From Shewanella sp. Arc9-LZ (GTDB lineage: Bacteria > Pseudomonadota > Gammaproteobacteria > Enterobacterales > Shewanellaceae), in NCBI RefSeq assembly GCF_010092445.1, contig NZ_CP048031.1, positions 496,001 to 560,000 of the forward strand: a DNA stretch of 64,000 nt, given 5' to 3'. Below are positions 16,988 to 31,200 of this stretch, piece after piece. The position numbers and the translations under genes were made by a program. Every line of letters starts with the position of its first letter. Position 1 is the stretch's first letter. Under the pieces are notes generated by a model, which was given only the letters and a program-made list of their open reading frames with translations, was not told the origin of the DNA and did not search any database.

Positions 16988-19161
16988 GAGTTTTGGGCTC
17001 CAGCAATTGTCCCTGCATTAAGTTTCGCAAGGACTTCATCTTTAGGACCATCAGCCACTACATGTCCACGTTCTAACACAATAATGCGATCGACTAGATT
17101 TAATAAATGCATTTTATGGGTAATGAGTAATAATGTTCTGTCGCGACTAACCAATTGCATTGAGCGAATAAACTGTTTTTCTGCTCTAGCATCCAGGCTT
17201 GCTGTTGGTTCATCCATTAATAATATCGAGGGATCATTCAATGTTGCTCTGGCTAAAGCGACGGTTTGTCGTTGGCCACGACTGAGTGACAAGCCTCCTT
17301 CACCAACTTGTTGATCTAATCCTTCAGACTCTAAGTTAGTAAACATACTTACACCAGAAAGCTGGATAGCTCTTATTAATTGATGTTCAGTCACTTGCCT
17401 AGAACCGAATAAAATATTGTCGCGAATAGTCCCATGAAACAAGGTGACGTCTTGAGGTAAATAGCCAAAGTTACGTCTTAGGTCGCTAGGGTGAATCTGT
17501 CCTGCATCTAATCCATCATAGCGCAGGCTGCCTTGAGTTGGTTTGTACAATCCGAGTAGTAATTTGGCTAGGGTGCTTTTACCTGAGCCGTTACGACCGA
17601 TAATGGCGATGCGCTCACCAGGATTAATGTGTATTGATAAAGGGTGTAGGCTTGGTTTTTCGGAGCCAGGGAAGCTAAAACTGATATTATCCGCTTCAAT
17701 TTTTCCCATAAATCGTTCTTTGCTGGCTAGGTTTCCTTTGTCTTCAAATTCATCTTCTTGTTCCATTATTGCGTCTAATTGGCGCAGTGAACTGATGGTA
17801 TGATTACCTCGGGTAATTAACCCTGCTAATTGAGCCATCGGAGATATAGCTCGGCTAGATAGCATGACCGCGGCAATGATCCCACCCATGGAAATTTCGT
17901 TTTCTGCTAGTCGATACACACCTAATATCACCACTAATACCACGGTTAATTGCACCATAAAATTAGCTATATGGCTGACATAATTAGACAGTTTTTTGGT
18001 TTTGAGCTGCCAATTGGCTGTATGGCCAATCATTTGTTGCCAGCTTTTTTGTACTAACCCTTCGGCACCATTGGCTTTAATTGACTCTAACGCGGTTAAA
18101 CTTTCAATTAAATGGCCATGCTTTAAACTGGCAAAGCGGTTACTTTCTTCAATTGCTTGCTTCAGTTTAGGTTGTAGATAAAAGGTGACTGCGATAATGA
18201 TCAAGCTGCCAATAACCGGAATAATAGCTAAATCGCCAGCAACAATATAAATGATGATCACGAACAGTAATGCAAACGGTAGATCAACCAACGCAGTAAT
18301 CGTTGCAGAGGTCAAAAACTCCCGAATACTGTCAAACTCACCTAATTGTCTTGCCATTCCTCCTACGCTTGGTGAACGCTTAGATAGTGGAATACCAATG
18401 GCTTTTGCAAATAGTTTTGAAGAAACAATAATGTCGACTTTTTTACCCGCTATATCAATTAAATAGCTGCGTAATTGGCGCATTATAAAGTCGAATATAT
18501 AAGCAATACTTGCCCCAATGGCTAAAACCCATAGTGATTCAAATGCGAGATTGGGTACCACTTTGTCATAGACATTCATAATAAATAGTGGTGAAACCAA
18601 GGCAAAAAGGTTGACCAATACTGAGGCTATTAGAGCATCTCGGTAAATAGGAGCAGAGTCTTTAATACTTTGCAGTAGCCAATGTGTTTTGCTGTCATGC
18701 AGATGAACATCAAAACTTTTGTCACCACGGTAATCTTGTTTAACTAAAAATAAGTAACCTACATATAAGGTTTCTAAACCTTCAATCGTCAGAGTATCTT
18801 CGCCGCCCGTTTCAGGTAATTGTATAACGGCTTTGTCTTGCTCTAGATCGATCTCTCTTAGAATACAGGCCTTTTTATCTTTCAATAATAAGATACAAGG
18901 TAATAATATTTCAGAGATTTGATTCAAATCTTTACGTGATAATTTAGCTGATAGCCCAGCCCTTGCCGCGGCTTGAGGAATTAAATCGGGCGTAATGACT
19001 GCACCAGACAAAGGAAGACCTGCCGCAAGGGAATCTATTGAGCAAGGGCTTCCAAAATGTTCAGTTAATAAAACCAAACAATCGAGTAACGGATCGACCG
19101 TTACCCGCTGGGAAGCAGAGATCGTCCACTGCTCACTTTTGTTAGACGCAGTTATAGGCAC
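16984..19161 (-). CDS. LapB/RtxB-type ABC exporter of the adhesin
   Basis: A 725-residue type I secretion ATPase. Residues 1-140 form a C39-peptidase-like domain that lacks the catalytic cysteine (a C39-like domain, as in RTX exporters that do not cut their cargo). Residues 165-460 form the six-helix transmembrane domain. The nucleotide-binding domain has Walker A GRNGSGKST near 522, signature LSRGQRQ near 627, Walker B ILLMDEPTASLD near 646 and the H loop ITHK near 682. It powers export of the 6,073-residue adhesin encoded 83 bp upstream. All catalytic motifs are intact. Confidence 0.95.
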   Translation of the reverse strand: MPITASNKSEQWTISASQRVTVDPLLDCLVLLTEHFGSPCSIDSLAAGLPLSGAVITPDLIPQAAARAGLSAKLSRKDLNQISEILLPCILLLKDKKACILREIDLEQDKAVIQLPETGGEDTLTIEGLETLYVGYLFLVKQDYRGDKSFDVHLHDSKTHWLLQSIKDSAPIYRDALIASVLVNLFALVSPLFIMNVYDKVVPNLAFESLWVLAIGASIAYIFDFIMRQLRSYLIDIAGKKVDIIVSSKLFAKAIGIPLSKRSPSVGGMARQLGEFDSIREFLTSATITALVDLPFALLFVIIIYIVAGDLAIIPVIGSLIIIAVTFYLQPKLKQAIEESNRFASLKHGHLIESLTALESIKANGAEGLVQKSWQQMIGHTANWQLKTKKLSNYVSHIANFMVQLTVVLVVILGVYRLAENEISMGGIIAAVMLSSRAISPMAQLAGLITRGNHTISSLRQLDAIMEQEDEFEDKGNLASKERFMGKIEADNISFSFPGSEKPSLHPLSIHINPGERIAIIGRNGSGKSTLAKLLLGLYKPTQGSLRYDGLDAGQIHPSDLRRNFGYLPQDVTLFHGTIRDNILFGSRQVTEHQLIRAIQLSGVSMFTNLESEGLDQQVGEGGLSLSRGQRQTVALARATLNDPSILLMDEPTASLDARAEKQFIRSMQLVSRDRTLLLITHKMHLLNLVDRIIVLERGHVVADGPKDEVLAKLNAGTIAGAQNS

Positions 19162-19244
19162 CTAATCATTGTCCTTAATGTGTATTGTTAGAATAATCAA
19201 ATATGCGCCACATAATACTATGCGACGCAGTCAATGTGTTGTTA

Positions 19245-22200
19245 TTAAGGAATAATATTTCCATTATGTTGATCAAATAGATCAGCATGACTGGTTCCTG
19301 GCGATGGAGCAGGGTTGACGGTTGCAGTATCTACAATGAGTGCACCATCATTAAGTAAACCATTAATGATCACTCCGTCTGTGGTGCTACCGTATTCTTG
19401 CGACAGATCTACACCATCCAGAACAATAACTTGGTCAATACTACCATTATGGTCGGCATCGATAGAAATTGTCGTGCTGCCATTACTGAACGAGAAATCT
19501 AAGTAGTTATCTAAATCGCCGTTCTGTTCATTCTGCAATAAATCACTGATATGAAGGGAGTCATTATTGACTTCGAAGTCTTTAATCGTATCGGTACCAG
19601 TATCGCCCTTAGACCATACAAAGGTATCGTTACCCAAGCCACCAATCAGAGTGTCATTACCTAGGCCGCCAATAAGAACGTCATTACCTTCACCACCATA
19701 GATAACATCGTTGCCACCTTGGCCAAACAGAATATCGTCACCAATACCGCCATCAAGAATGTCGTTACCATCATTTTGGTTGTTGATATTAAACTCATTT
19801 ACATGGTCACGAATGTAATCATGCACTGCTCTTACATCAACATCACCAACATTTTGGCCCGTTTTATCTGCAACATAGGTTTGTAAAGCGACATACCCTT
19901 GCTCTGATGAACCGCTAAATCGAACTAAGTCACCAAAGATAATGTCATCACCTTGGTTCCCGACAGTATTGTCGTCACCTTGTGATTGTAATGTCTCAGA
20001 ACCTGTGATGATGCTTGATAAATCAGATACATCAATCGACGCACGAACATTGCCGTCTGTATCGTATAGCTTCAAGTTAGCTTCATTAACAGTGGTGCCA
20101 CCGTTTGCACTGGCTAAGCTGATTGCTTCAACTTCCGAAACTGCAGCGAGTAAGTTAAATGCATGTAGCGCCTGTGCGGTTGTATTTGTTCCATTGTCTG
20201 TAAAGCTTTTAACACTATTATCAGTGTTAAAGCTTAATTGGCCAATTTTAGCGCCTGTGTATGGTGAATACACTGCACCGCTAGCATTGACAACGACTTG
20301 ACCATCTATGCTGATGACTTGGCCTTTAGAATAGTTATTAGAGGTCAACAAACTACTTAAGGTTTGATAGCTACTGGTCGTAACATCATAACTCATTAAT
20401 ACTGTTGAAGTATTAGTATCAATTGTTTGCGCATTTGGTGAGCCATCAGTAATGAAGTAAGAAATATTATTTCCAACATTATTTAACACTGTGCTGCTAG
20501 TAAACCAATTTATTGCAGACTCAAAACCAGCTTCATAGTTAGTAGAACCACTCGCGCTCATTTTTGCTAATTCAGTAAGCAGTGTTTGGACCGCATTTGA
20601 GTCGTCCATATTTACTGAAACAGAGTAATTTGAGCCTGATGCAAAGTTAGTCAGTAACACATTTACAATACCGCTATGAGAGCTTGTTGCGCTATTTGCT
20701 AGAGACTCAAATACCGCTTCCAATTGCGTTTTAGCTTCAGCAATAACACCGGACATACTGCCTGAAGTATCAAAAATAAAGGCTATATTGTAATTTTCTC
20801 CAGCAACAATCTGTAAACCTTGTTGATCACTGACAATAATATCGTTATTTGGCGTTCCTTTAATCACGTCATTACCCGGATTGCCGTTATAACTGACATA
20901 AGTGGAGCTAGCGTCAGCTTCTCCAACAATGTTAATCGTCACTGTCGCTGTGTCGGTAGCACCATATTGATCTGTTACTGTATAAGTAAAGGTATCCGTT
21001 GCAAGTTGCCCAGCAGTCAGTGCTTCAAATGAATCGTTTGTGTCATAAGAATAAGTACCATCACTGTGAATAGTTAGCAGTGCGCCGCTTGGTAATATAA
21101 CTACCTGACCATCTGTAACTATTGAACCATTTACTCCAGTTAGAGCAAATGTGTTTCCCTGGGCATCAGAGTCATTATTAAGTAGACCTTGACTCGTGTT
21201 CGAAATGGTTAATACGCCATCTTCTGACACTAAGTAGGTTCCCATAATAGCAGGACCAGATGCGGCAACATTTGTCAGGAAATAATCAGATGAGTCAGTT
21301 AATGCTGCGCCACCATTTGCTTCACTAATGGTTTTAGTTGCTTCAAATACCAGTTGGTCGAAGACAATATTACCGGTATCAATACTGAAAGTACCTGCGT
21401 CACCTGAAGTCGTCTTAAACGTTTCACTTGCAACTAATTGACCATTGTAATAAGCCTTCCAAACACCTTGTTCACCATTATTTTCATTAGAGAACATGTT
21501 TGAAACACTGAATGTCGCCTTATTAACTAATCCATTAAAGTCAATCACAATTGATTCAGATGTCGCGGTAGCTGAATCATATTCGATTTGTCCGGCAATT
21601 TGGTCTGAAGTTCGTGGTGAGCCTGCGACACCGAGTTTGTTAGTACCAGATTCTATGTTAACTACACCCATTGAGCCATCAGCTGTACGAGCTGATATTT
21701 TCATTAAGCTCTGGCCGTTTGATTGAGGAATTGTCCAAGCGTTAGTTGCACCTGAAGTCACACTAAATGATGTACCAGGAAGGTCATCATTAGCATCAAC
21801 ATTGTTTATCGATGCAGTATCATTAACAGCTGTTGATTCGTTACCTGCGGCATCAGTTTGAGTTATTTCAACGGTAATTTGTTCACCTGGACTTGGAACA
21901 TCTGCTGTCCATGTGATCTCACCATTGTCGTAATTGAAAGCTATACCAGTTGTTGAACCATCTAAATTAACTAATTGACCATTTTCGAGTTTCAGATCAA
22001 ATGAAACATCATAACCATTGACTGTTATGGATATTGAAACAAAACCACCTGCAACAAGGTCTGCATTATCTACTTCAGCTTTAATTTGTATCCCATTACC
22101 ATTGGCAGCTATTTCATTATAATTTAACCAACCGTCTCCAGGGACTCCATCGTCTACAATAATAATTGACAGTGCAGAGGGTGCCGTTCTATCGACGCCT

Positions 22201-25200
22201 TGCACATCGGTTGCCACAGCAGAGGGGTTACCGGCGATATCAATCACTTGCGCGGTGACATCAACATCGGTCGCGCCTGCAGTCACAGGGACTTCAACAT
22301 CAAAGCCGTTGTCGAGCATGTCTTGAGTGACAGGGCCATTAAATAGGGTGTTGCCGTTGCCGTCAGTGACAATCAAGGTGTCGCCGACTTGGGTGCCAGT
22401 CGCTAGCGTCACGGTCGCGGTCACAGTGCCGTCGCTGCCGATCTCATCGCTGTTGAACACGCCGTCAGTGCCCATGCCGCTGAATTCAACGATTGGTGCA
22501 GGTGCGGCAACATTGTCCACAGGCTGGTTGTCGGTAGCAGTCGCAGAGGGGTTACCGGCGATATCAATCACTTGCGCGGTGACATCAACATCGGTCGCGC
22601 CTGCAGTCACAGGCACTTCAACGTCAAAGCCGTTGTCGAGCATGTCCTGAGTGACAGGGCCGTTAAATAGGGTGTTGCCATTGCCATCAGTGACAATCAA
22701 GGTGTCGCCGACTTGGGTGCCAGTCGCTAGCGTCACGGTCGCGGTCACAGTGCCATCAGTACCGATCTCATCGCTGTTGAACACGCCATCGCTGCCCATG
22801 CCGCTGAACTCAACGGTCGGTGCAGGTGCGGCAACATTGTCCACAGGCTGGTTGTCGGTAGCAGTCGCAGAGGGGTTACCGGCGATATCAATTACTTGCG
22901 CGGTGACATCAACATCGGTCGCGCCTGCAGTCACAGGCACTTCAACGTCAAAGCCGTTGTCGAGCATGTCCTGAGTGACAGGGCCGTTAAATAGGGTGTT
23001 GCCATTGCCATCAGTGACAATCAAGGTGTCGCCGACTTGGGTGCCAGTCGCTAGCGTCACGGTCGCGGTCACAGTGCCGTCGCTGCCGATCTCATCGCTG
23101 TTGAACACGCCGTCAGTGCCCATGCCGCTGAACTCAACGGTGGGTGCAGGTGCGGCAACATTGTCCACAGGCTGGTTGTCGGTGGCGGTTGCTGATGGGT
23201 TACCGGCGATATCAATCACTTGCGCGGTGACATCAACATCGGTCGCGCCAGCAGTGACAGGCACTTCAACGTCAAAGCCGTTGTCGAGCATGTCCTGAGT
23301 GACAGGGCCGTTAAATAGGGTGTTGCCATTGCCATCAGTGACAATCAAGGTGTCGCCAACTTGGGTGCCAGTCGCTAGCGTCACGGTCGCGGTCACAGTG
23401 CCGTCGCTGCCGATCTCATCGCTGTTGAACACGCCGTCAGTGCCCATGCCGCTGAACTCAACGGTGGGAGCAGGTGCCATGGTGGCATCAACAGGTTGTG
23501 TATCTGTTGCGGTTGCAGAGGGGTTACCGGCGATATCAATCACTTGCGCGGTGACATCAACATCGGTCGCGCCAGCAGTCACAGGCACTTCAACGTCAAA
23601 GCCGTTGTCGAGCATGTCCTGAGTGACAGGGCCGTTAAATAGGGTGTTGCCATTGCCATCAGTGACAATCAAGGTGTCGCCGACTTGGGTGCCAGTCGCT
23701 AGCGTCACGGTCGCGGTCACAGTGCCGTCAGTACCGATCTCATCGCTGTTGAACACGCCATCGCTGCCCATGCCGCTGAACTCAACGGTGGGTGCAGGAG
23801 CCATGGTGGCATCAACAGGTTGTGTATCAGTGGCGGTTGCAGAGGGGTTACCGGCGATATCAATTACTTGCGCGGTGACATCAACATCAGTTGCGCCTGC
23901 AGTCACAGGGACTTCAACGTCAAAGCCGTTGTCGAGCATGTCTTGAGTGACAGGGCCATTAAATAGGGTGTTGCCATTGCCATCAGTGACAATCAAGGTG
24001 TCGCCGACTTGGGTGCCAGTCGCTAGCGTCACGGTCGCGGTCACAGTGCCGTCGCTGCCGATCTCATCGCTGTTGAACACGCCGTCAGTGCCCATGCCGC
24101 TGAATTCAACGATTGGTGCAGGTGCGGCAACATTGTCCACAGGCTGGTTGTCGGTAGCAGTCGCAGAGGGGTTACCGGCGATATCAATCACTTGCGCGGT
24201 GACATCAACATCGGTCGCGCCTGCAGTCACAGGCACTTCAACGTCAAAGCCGTTGTCGAGCATGTCCTGAGTGACAGGGCCGTTAAATAGGGTGTTGCCA
24301 TTGCCATCAGTGACAATCAAGGTGTCGCCGACTTGGGTGCCAGTCGCTAGCGTCACGGTCGCGGTCACAGTGCCATCAGTACCGATCTCATCGCTGTTGA
24401 ACACGCCATCGCTGCCCATGCCGCTGAACTCAACGGTCGGTGCAGGTGCGGCAACATTGTCCACAGGCTGGTTGTCGGTAGCAGTCGCAGAGGGGTTACC
24501 GGCGATATCAATTACTTGCGCGGTGACATCAACATCGGTCGCGCCTGCAGTCACAGGCACTTCAACGTCAAAGCCGTTGTCGAGCATGTCCTGAGTGACA
24601 GGGCCGTTAAATAGGGTGTTGCCATTGCCATCAGTGACAATCAAGGTGTCGCCGACTTGGGTGCCAGTCGCTAGCGTCACGGTCGCGGTCACAGTGCCGT
24701 CGCTGCCGATCTCATCGCTGTTGAACACGCCGTCAGTGCCCATGCCGCTGAATTCAACGATTGGTGCAGGTGCGGCAACATTGTCCACAGGCTGGTTGTC
24801 GGTAGCAGTCGCAGAGGGGTTACCGGCGATATCAATCACTTGCGCGGTGACATCAACATCGGTCGCGCCTGCAGTCACAGGCACTTCAACGTCAAAGCCG
24901 TTGTCGAGCATGTCCTGAGTGACAGGGCCGTTAAATAGGGTGTTGCCATTGCCATCAGTGACAATCAAGGTGTCGCCGACTTGGGTGCCAGTCGCTAGCG
25001 TCACGGTCGCGGTCACAGTGTCATCAGTACCGATCTCATCGCTGTTGAACACGCCATCGCTGCCCATGCCGCTGAACTCAACGGTCGGTGCAGGTGCGGC
25101 AACATTGTCCACAGGCTGGTTGTCGGTAGCAGTCGCAGAGGGGTTACCGGCGATATCAATTACTTGCGCGGTGACATCAACATCGGTCGCGCCTGCAGTC

Positions 25201-28200
25201 ACAGGCACTTCAACGTCAAAGCCGTTGTCGAGCATGTCCTGAGTGACAGGGCCGTTAAATAGGGTGTTGCCGTTGCCATCAGTGACAATCAAGGTGTCGC
25301 CAACTTGGGTGCCAGTCGCTAGCGTCACGGTCGCGGTCACAGTGCCATCAGTACCGATCTCATCGCTGTTGAACACGCCGTCAGTGCCCATGCCGCTGAA
25401 CTCAACGGTGGGTGCAGGTGCGGCAACATTGTCCACAGGCTGGTTGTCGGTAGCAGTCGCAGAGGGGTTACCGGCGATATCAATCACTTGCGCGGTGACA
25501 TCAACATCGGTTGCGCCAGCAGTGACAGGGACTTCAACGTCAAAGCCGTTGTCGAGCATGTCTTGAGTGACAGGGCCATTAAATAGGGTGTTGCCGTTGC
25601 CATCAGTGACAATCAAGGTGTCGCCAACTTGGGTGCCAGTCGCTAGCGTCACGGTCGCGGTCACAGTGCCATCAGTACCGATCTCATCGCTGTTGAACAC
25701 GCCGTCAGTGCCCATGCCGCTGAACTCAACGGTGGGTGCAGGTGCGGCAACATTGTCCACAGGCTGGTTGTCGGTGGCGGTTGCTGATGGGTTACCGGCG
25801 ATATCAATTACTTGCGCGGTGACATCAACATCGGTTGCGCCTGCAGTGACAGGGACTTCAACGTCAAAGCCGTTGTCGAGCATGTCTTGAGTGACAGGGC
25901 CGTTAAATAGGGTGTTGCCGTTGCCGTCAGTGACAATCAAGGTGTCGCCAACTTGGGTGCCAGTCGCTAGCGTCACGGTGGCGGTCACAGTGCCATCAGT
26001 ACCGATCTCATCGCTGTTGAACACGCCGTCGCTGCCCATGCCGCTGAATTCAACGATTGGTGCAGGTGCCATGGTGGCATCAACAGGTTGTGTATCAGTG
26101 GCGGTTGCTGATGGGTTACCGGCGATATCAATCACTTGCGCGGTGACATCAACATCGGTCGCGCCTGCAGTCACAGGCACTTCAACGTCAAAGCCGTTGT
26201 CGAGCATGTCCTGAGTGACAGGGCCGTTAAATAGGGTGTTGCCATTGCCATCAGTGACAATCAAGGTGTCGCCGACTTGGGTGCCAGTCGCTAGCGTCAC
26301 GGTCGCGGTCACAGTGCCATCAGTACCGATCTCATCGCTGTTGAACACGCCATCGCTGCCCATGCCGCTGAACTCAACGGTCGGTGCAGGTGCGGCAACA
26401 TTGTCCACAGGCTGGTTGTCGGTAGCAGTCGCAGAGGGGTTACCGGCGATATCAATTACTTGCGCGGTGACATCAACATCGGTCGCGCCTGCAGTCACAG
26501 GCACTTCAACGTCAAAGCCGTTGTCGAGCATGTCCTGAGTGACAGGGCCGTTAAATAGGGTGTTGCCATTGCCATCAGTGACAATCAAGGTGTCGCCGAC
26601 TTGGGTGCCAGTCGCTAGCGTCACGGTCGCGGTCACAGTGCCGTCGCTGCCGATCTCATCGCTGTTGAACACGCCGTCAGTGCCCATGCCGCTGAACTCA
26701 ACGGTGGGTGCAGGTGCGGCAACATTGTCCACAGGCTGGTTGTCGGTGGCGGTTGCTGATGGGTTACCGGCGATATCAATCACTTGCGCGGTGACATCAA
26801 CATCGGTCGCGCCAGCAGTGACAGGCACTTCAACGTCAAAGCCGTTGTCGAGCATGTCCTGAGTGACAGGGCCGTTAAATAGGGTGTTGCCATTGCCATC
26901 AGTGACAATCAAGGTGTCGCCAACTTGGGTGCCAGTCGCTAGCGTCACGGTCGCGGTCACAGTGCCGTCGCTGCCGATCTCATCGCTGTTGAACACGCCG
27001 TCAGTGCCCATGCCGCTGAACTCAACGGTGGGAGCAGGTGCCATGGTGGCATCAACAGGTTGTGTATCTGTTGCGGTTGCAGAGGGGTTACCGGCGATAT
27101 CAATTACTTGCGCGGTGACATCAACATCGGTCGCGCCAGCAGTCACAGGCACTTCAACGTCAAAGCCGTTGTCGAGCATGTCCTGAGTGACAGGGCCGTT
27201 AAATAGGGTGTTGCCATTGCCATCAGTGACAATCAAGGTGTCGCCGACTTGGGTGCCAGTCGCTAGCGTCACGGTCGCGGTCACAGTGCCATCAGTACCG
27301 ATCTCATCGCTGTTGAACACGCCATCGCTGCCCATGCCGCTGAACTCAACGGTGGGTGCAGGTGCCATGGTGGCATCAACAGGTTGTGTATCAGTGGCGG
27401 TTGCTGATGGGTTACCGGCGATATCAATCACTTGCGCGGTGACATCAACATCGGTTGCGCCAGCAGTGACAGGGACTTCAACGTCAAAGCCGTTGTCGAG
27501 CATGTCTTGAGTGACAGGGCCGTTAAATAGGGTGTTGCCGTTGCCGTCAGTGACAATCAAGGTGTCGCCAACTTCAGTGCCAGTCGCTAGCGTCACGGTC
27601 GCGGTCACAGTGCCGTCAGTACCGATCTCATCGCTGTTGAAGATACCATCGCTGCCCATGCCGCTGAATTCAACGATTGGTGCAGGTGCGGCAACATTGT
27701 CCACAGGCTGGTTGTCGGTGGCGGTTGCAGAGGGGTTACCGGCGATATCAATCACTTGCGCGGTGACATCAACATCGGTTGCGCCAGCAGTGACAGGGAC
27801 TTCAACGTCAAAGCCGTTGTCGAGCATGTCTTGAGTGACAGGGCCATTAAATAGGGTGTTGCCGTTGCCATCAGTGACAATCAAGGTGTCGCCAACTTGG
27901 GTGCCAGTCGCTAGCGTCACGGTCGCGGTCACAGTGCCATCAGTACCGATCTCATCGCTGTTGAACACGCCGTCAGTGCCCATGCCGCTGAACTCAACGG
28001 TGGGTGCAGGTGCGGCAACATTGTCCACAGGCTGGTTGTCGGTGGCGGTTGCAGAGGGGTTACCGGCGATATCAATCACTTGCGCGGTGACATCAACATC
28101 GGTCGCGCCAGCAGTGACAGGGACTTCAACGTCAAAGCCGTTGTCGAGCATGTCCTGAGTGACAGGGCCGTTAAATAGGGTGTTGCCGTTGCCGTCAGTG

Positions 28201-31200
28201 ACAATCAAGGTGTCGCCAACTTGGGTGCCAGTCGCTAGCGTCACGGTCGCGGTCACAGTGCCATCAGTACCGATCTCATCGCTGTTGAAGATACCATCGC
28301 TGCCCATGCCGCTGAACTCAACGGTGGGTGCAGGTGCGGCAACATTGTCCACAGGCTGGTTGTCGGTGGCGGTTGCAGAGGGGTTACCGGCGATATCAAT
28401 CACTTGCGCGGTGACATCAACATCGGTCGCGCCAGCAGTGACAGGCACTTCAACGTCAAAGCCGTTGTCGAGCATGTCCTGAGTGACAGGGCCGTTAAAT
28501 AGGGTGTTGCCGTTGCCGTCAGTGACAATCAAGGTGTCGCCAACTTCAGTGCCAGTCGCTAGCGTCACGGTCGCGGTCACAGTGCCGTCAGTACCGATCT
28601 CATCGCTGTTGAAGATACCATCGCTGCCCATGCCGCTGAATTCAACGATTGGTGCAGGTGCGGCAACATTGTCCACAGGCTGGTTGTCGGTAGCAGTCGC
28701 AGAGGGGTTACCGGCGATATCAATCACTTGCGCGGTGACATCAACATCGGTCGCGCCAGCAGTGACAGGGACTTCAACGTCAAAGCCGTTGTCGAGCATG
28801 TCCTGAGTGACAGGGCCGTTAAATAGGGTGTTGCCGTTGCCGTCAGTGACAATCAAGGTGTCGCCAACTTGGGTGCCAGTCGCTAGCGTCACGGTCGCGG
28901 TCACAGTGCCATCAGTACCGATCTCATCGCTGTTGAACACGCCGTCAGTGCCCATGCCGCTGAATTCAACGATTGGTGCAGGTGCGGCAACATTGTCCAC
29001 AGGCTGGTTGTCGGTAGCAGTCGCAGAGGGGTTACCGGCGATATCAATTACTTGCGCGGTGACATCAACATCGGTTGCGCCTGCAGTGACAGGGACTTCA
29101 ACGTCAAAGCCGTTGTCGAGCATGTCTTGAGTGACAGGGCCATTAAATAGGGTGTTGCCGTTGCCATCAGTGACAATCAAGGTGTCGCCAACTTGGGTGC
29201 CAGTCGCTAGCGTCACGGTCGCGGTCACAGTGCCATCAGTACCGATCTCATCGCTGTTGAACACGCCGTCAGTGCCCATGCCGCTGAACTCAACGGTGGG
29301 TGCAGGTGCGGCAACATTGTCCACAGGCTGGTTGTCGGTGGCGGTTGCTGATGGGTTACCGGCGATATCAATTACTTGCGCGGTGACATCAACATCGGTT
29401 GCGCCTGCAGTGACAGGGACTTCAACGTCAAAGCCGTTGTCGAGCATGTCTTGAGTGACAGGGCCGTTAAATAGGGTGTTGCCGTTGCCGTCAGTGACAA
29501 TCAAGGTGTCGCCAACTTGGGTGCCAGTCGCTAGCGTCACGGTCGCGGTCACAGTGCCATCAGTACCGATCTCATCGCTGTTGAAGATACCATCGCTGCC
29601 CATGCCGCTGAACTCAACGGTGGGTGCAGGTGCGGCAACATTGTCCACAGGCTGGTTGTCGGTGGCGGTTGCAGAGGGGTTACCGGCGATATCAATCACT
29701 TGCGCGGTGACATCAACATCGGTCGCGCCAGCAGTGACAGGCACTTCAACGTCAAAGCCGTTGTCGAGCATGTCCTGAGTGACAGGGCCGTTAAATAGGG
29801 TGTTGCCGTTGCCGTCAGTGACAATCAAGGTGTCGCCAACTTCAGTGCCAGTCGCTAGCGTCACGGTGGCGGTCACAGTGCCGTCAGTACCGATCTCATC
29901 GCTGTTGAAGATACCATCGCTGCCCATGCCGCTGAATTCAACGATTGGTGCAGGTGCGGCAACATTGTCCACAGGCTGGTTGTCGGTAGCAGTCGCAGAG
30001 GGGTTACCGGCGATATCAATCACTTGCGCGGTGACATCAACATCGGTCGCGCCAGCAGTGACAGGGACTTCAACGTCAAAGCCGTTGTCGAGCATGTCCT
30101 GAGTGACAGGGCCGTTAAATAGGGTGTTGCCGTTGCCGTCAGTGACAATCAAGGTGTCGCCAACTTGGGTGCCAGTCGCTAGCGTCACGGTCGCGGTCAC
30201 AGTGCCATCAGTACCGATCTCATCGCTGTTGAACACGCCGTCAGTGCCCATGCCGCTGAATTCAACGATTGGTGCAGGTGCGGCAACATTGTCCACAGGC
30301 TGGTTGTCGGTAGCAGTCGCAGAGGGGTTACCGGCGATATCAATCACTTGCGCGGTGACATCAACATCGGTTGCGCCAGCAGTGACAGGGACTTCAACGT
30401 CAAAGCCGTTGTCGAGCATGTCTTGAGTGACAGGGCCATTAAATAGGGTGTTGCCGTTGCCATCAGTGACAATCAAGGTGTCGCCAACTTGGGTGCCAGT
30501 CGCTAGCGTCACGGTCGCGGTCACAGTGCCGTCGCTGCCGATCTCATCGCTGTTGAACACGCCGTCAGTGCCCATGCCGCTGAACTCAACGGTGGGTGCA
30601 GGTGCCATGGTGGCATCAACAGGTTGTGTATCAGTGGCGGTTGCTGATGGGTTACCGGCGATATCAATCACTTGCGCGGTGACATCAACATCGGTTGCGC
30701 CTGCAGTGACAGGGACTTCAACGTCAAAGCCGTTGTCGAGCATGTCTTGAGTGACAGGGCCGTTAAATAGGGTGTTGCCGTTGCCGTCAGTGACAATCAA
30801 GGTGTCGCCAACTTGGGTGCCAGTCGCTAGCGTCACGGTCGCGGTCACAGTGCCGTCGCTGCCGATCTCATCGCTGTTGAACACGCCGTCAGTGCCCATG
30901 CCGCTGAACTCAACGGTGGGTGCAGGTGCCATGGTGGCATCAACAGGTTGTGTATCAGTGGCGGTTGCTGATGGGTTACCGGCGATATCAATCACTTGCG
31001 CGGTGACATCAACATCGGTTGCGCCTGCAGTGACAGGGACTTCAACGTCAAAGCCGTTGTCGAGCATGTCTTGAGTGACAGGGCCGTTAAATAGGGTGTT
31101 GCCGTTGCCGTCAGTGACAATCAAGGTGTCGCCAACTTGGGTGCCAGTCGCTAGCGTCACGGTCGCGGTCACAGTGCCATCAGTACCGATCTCATCGCTG

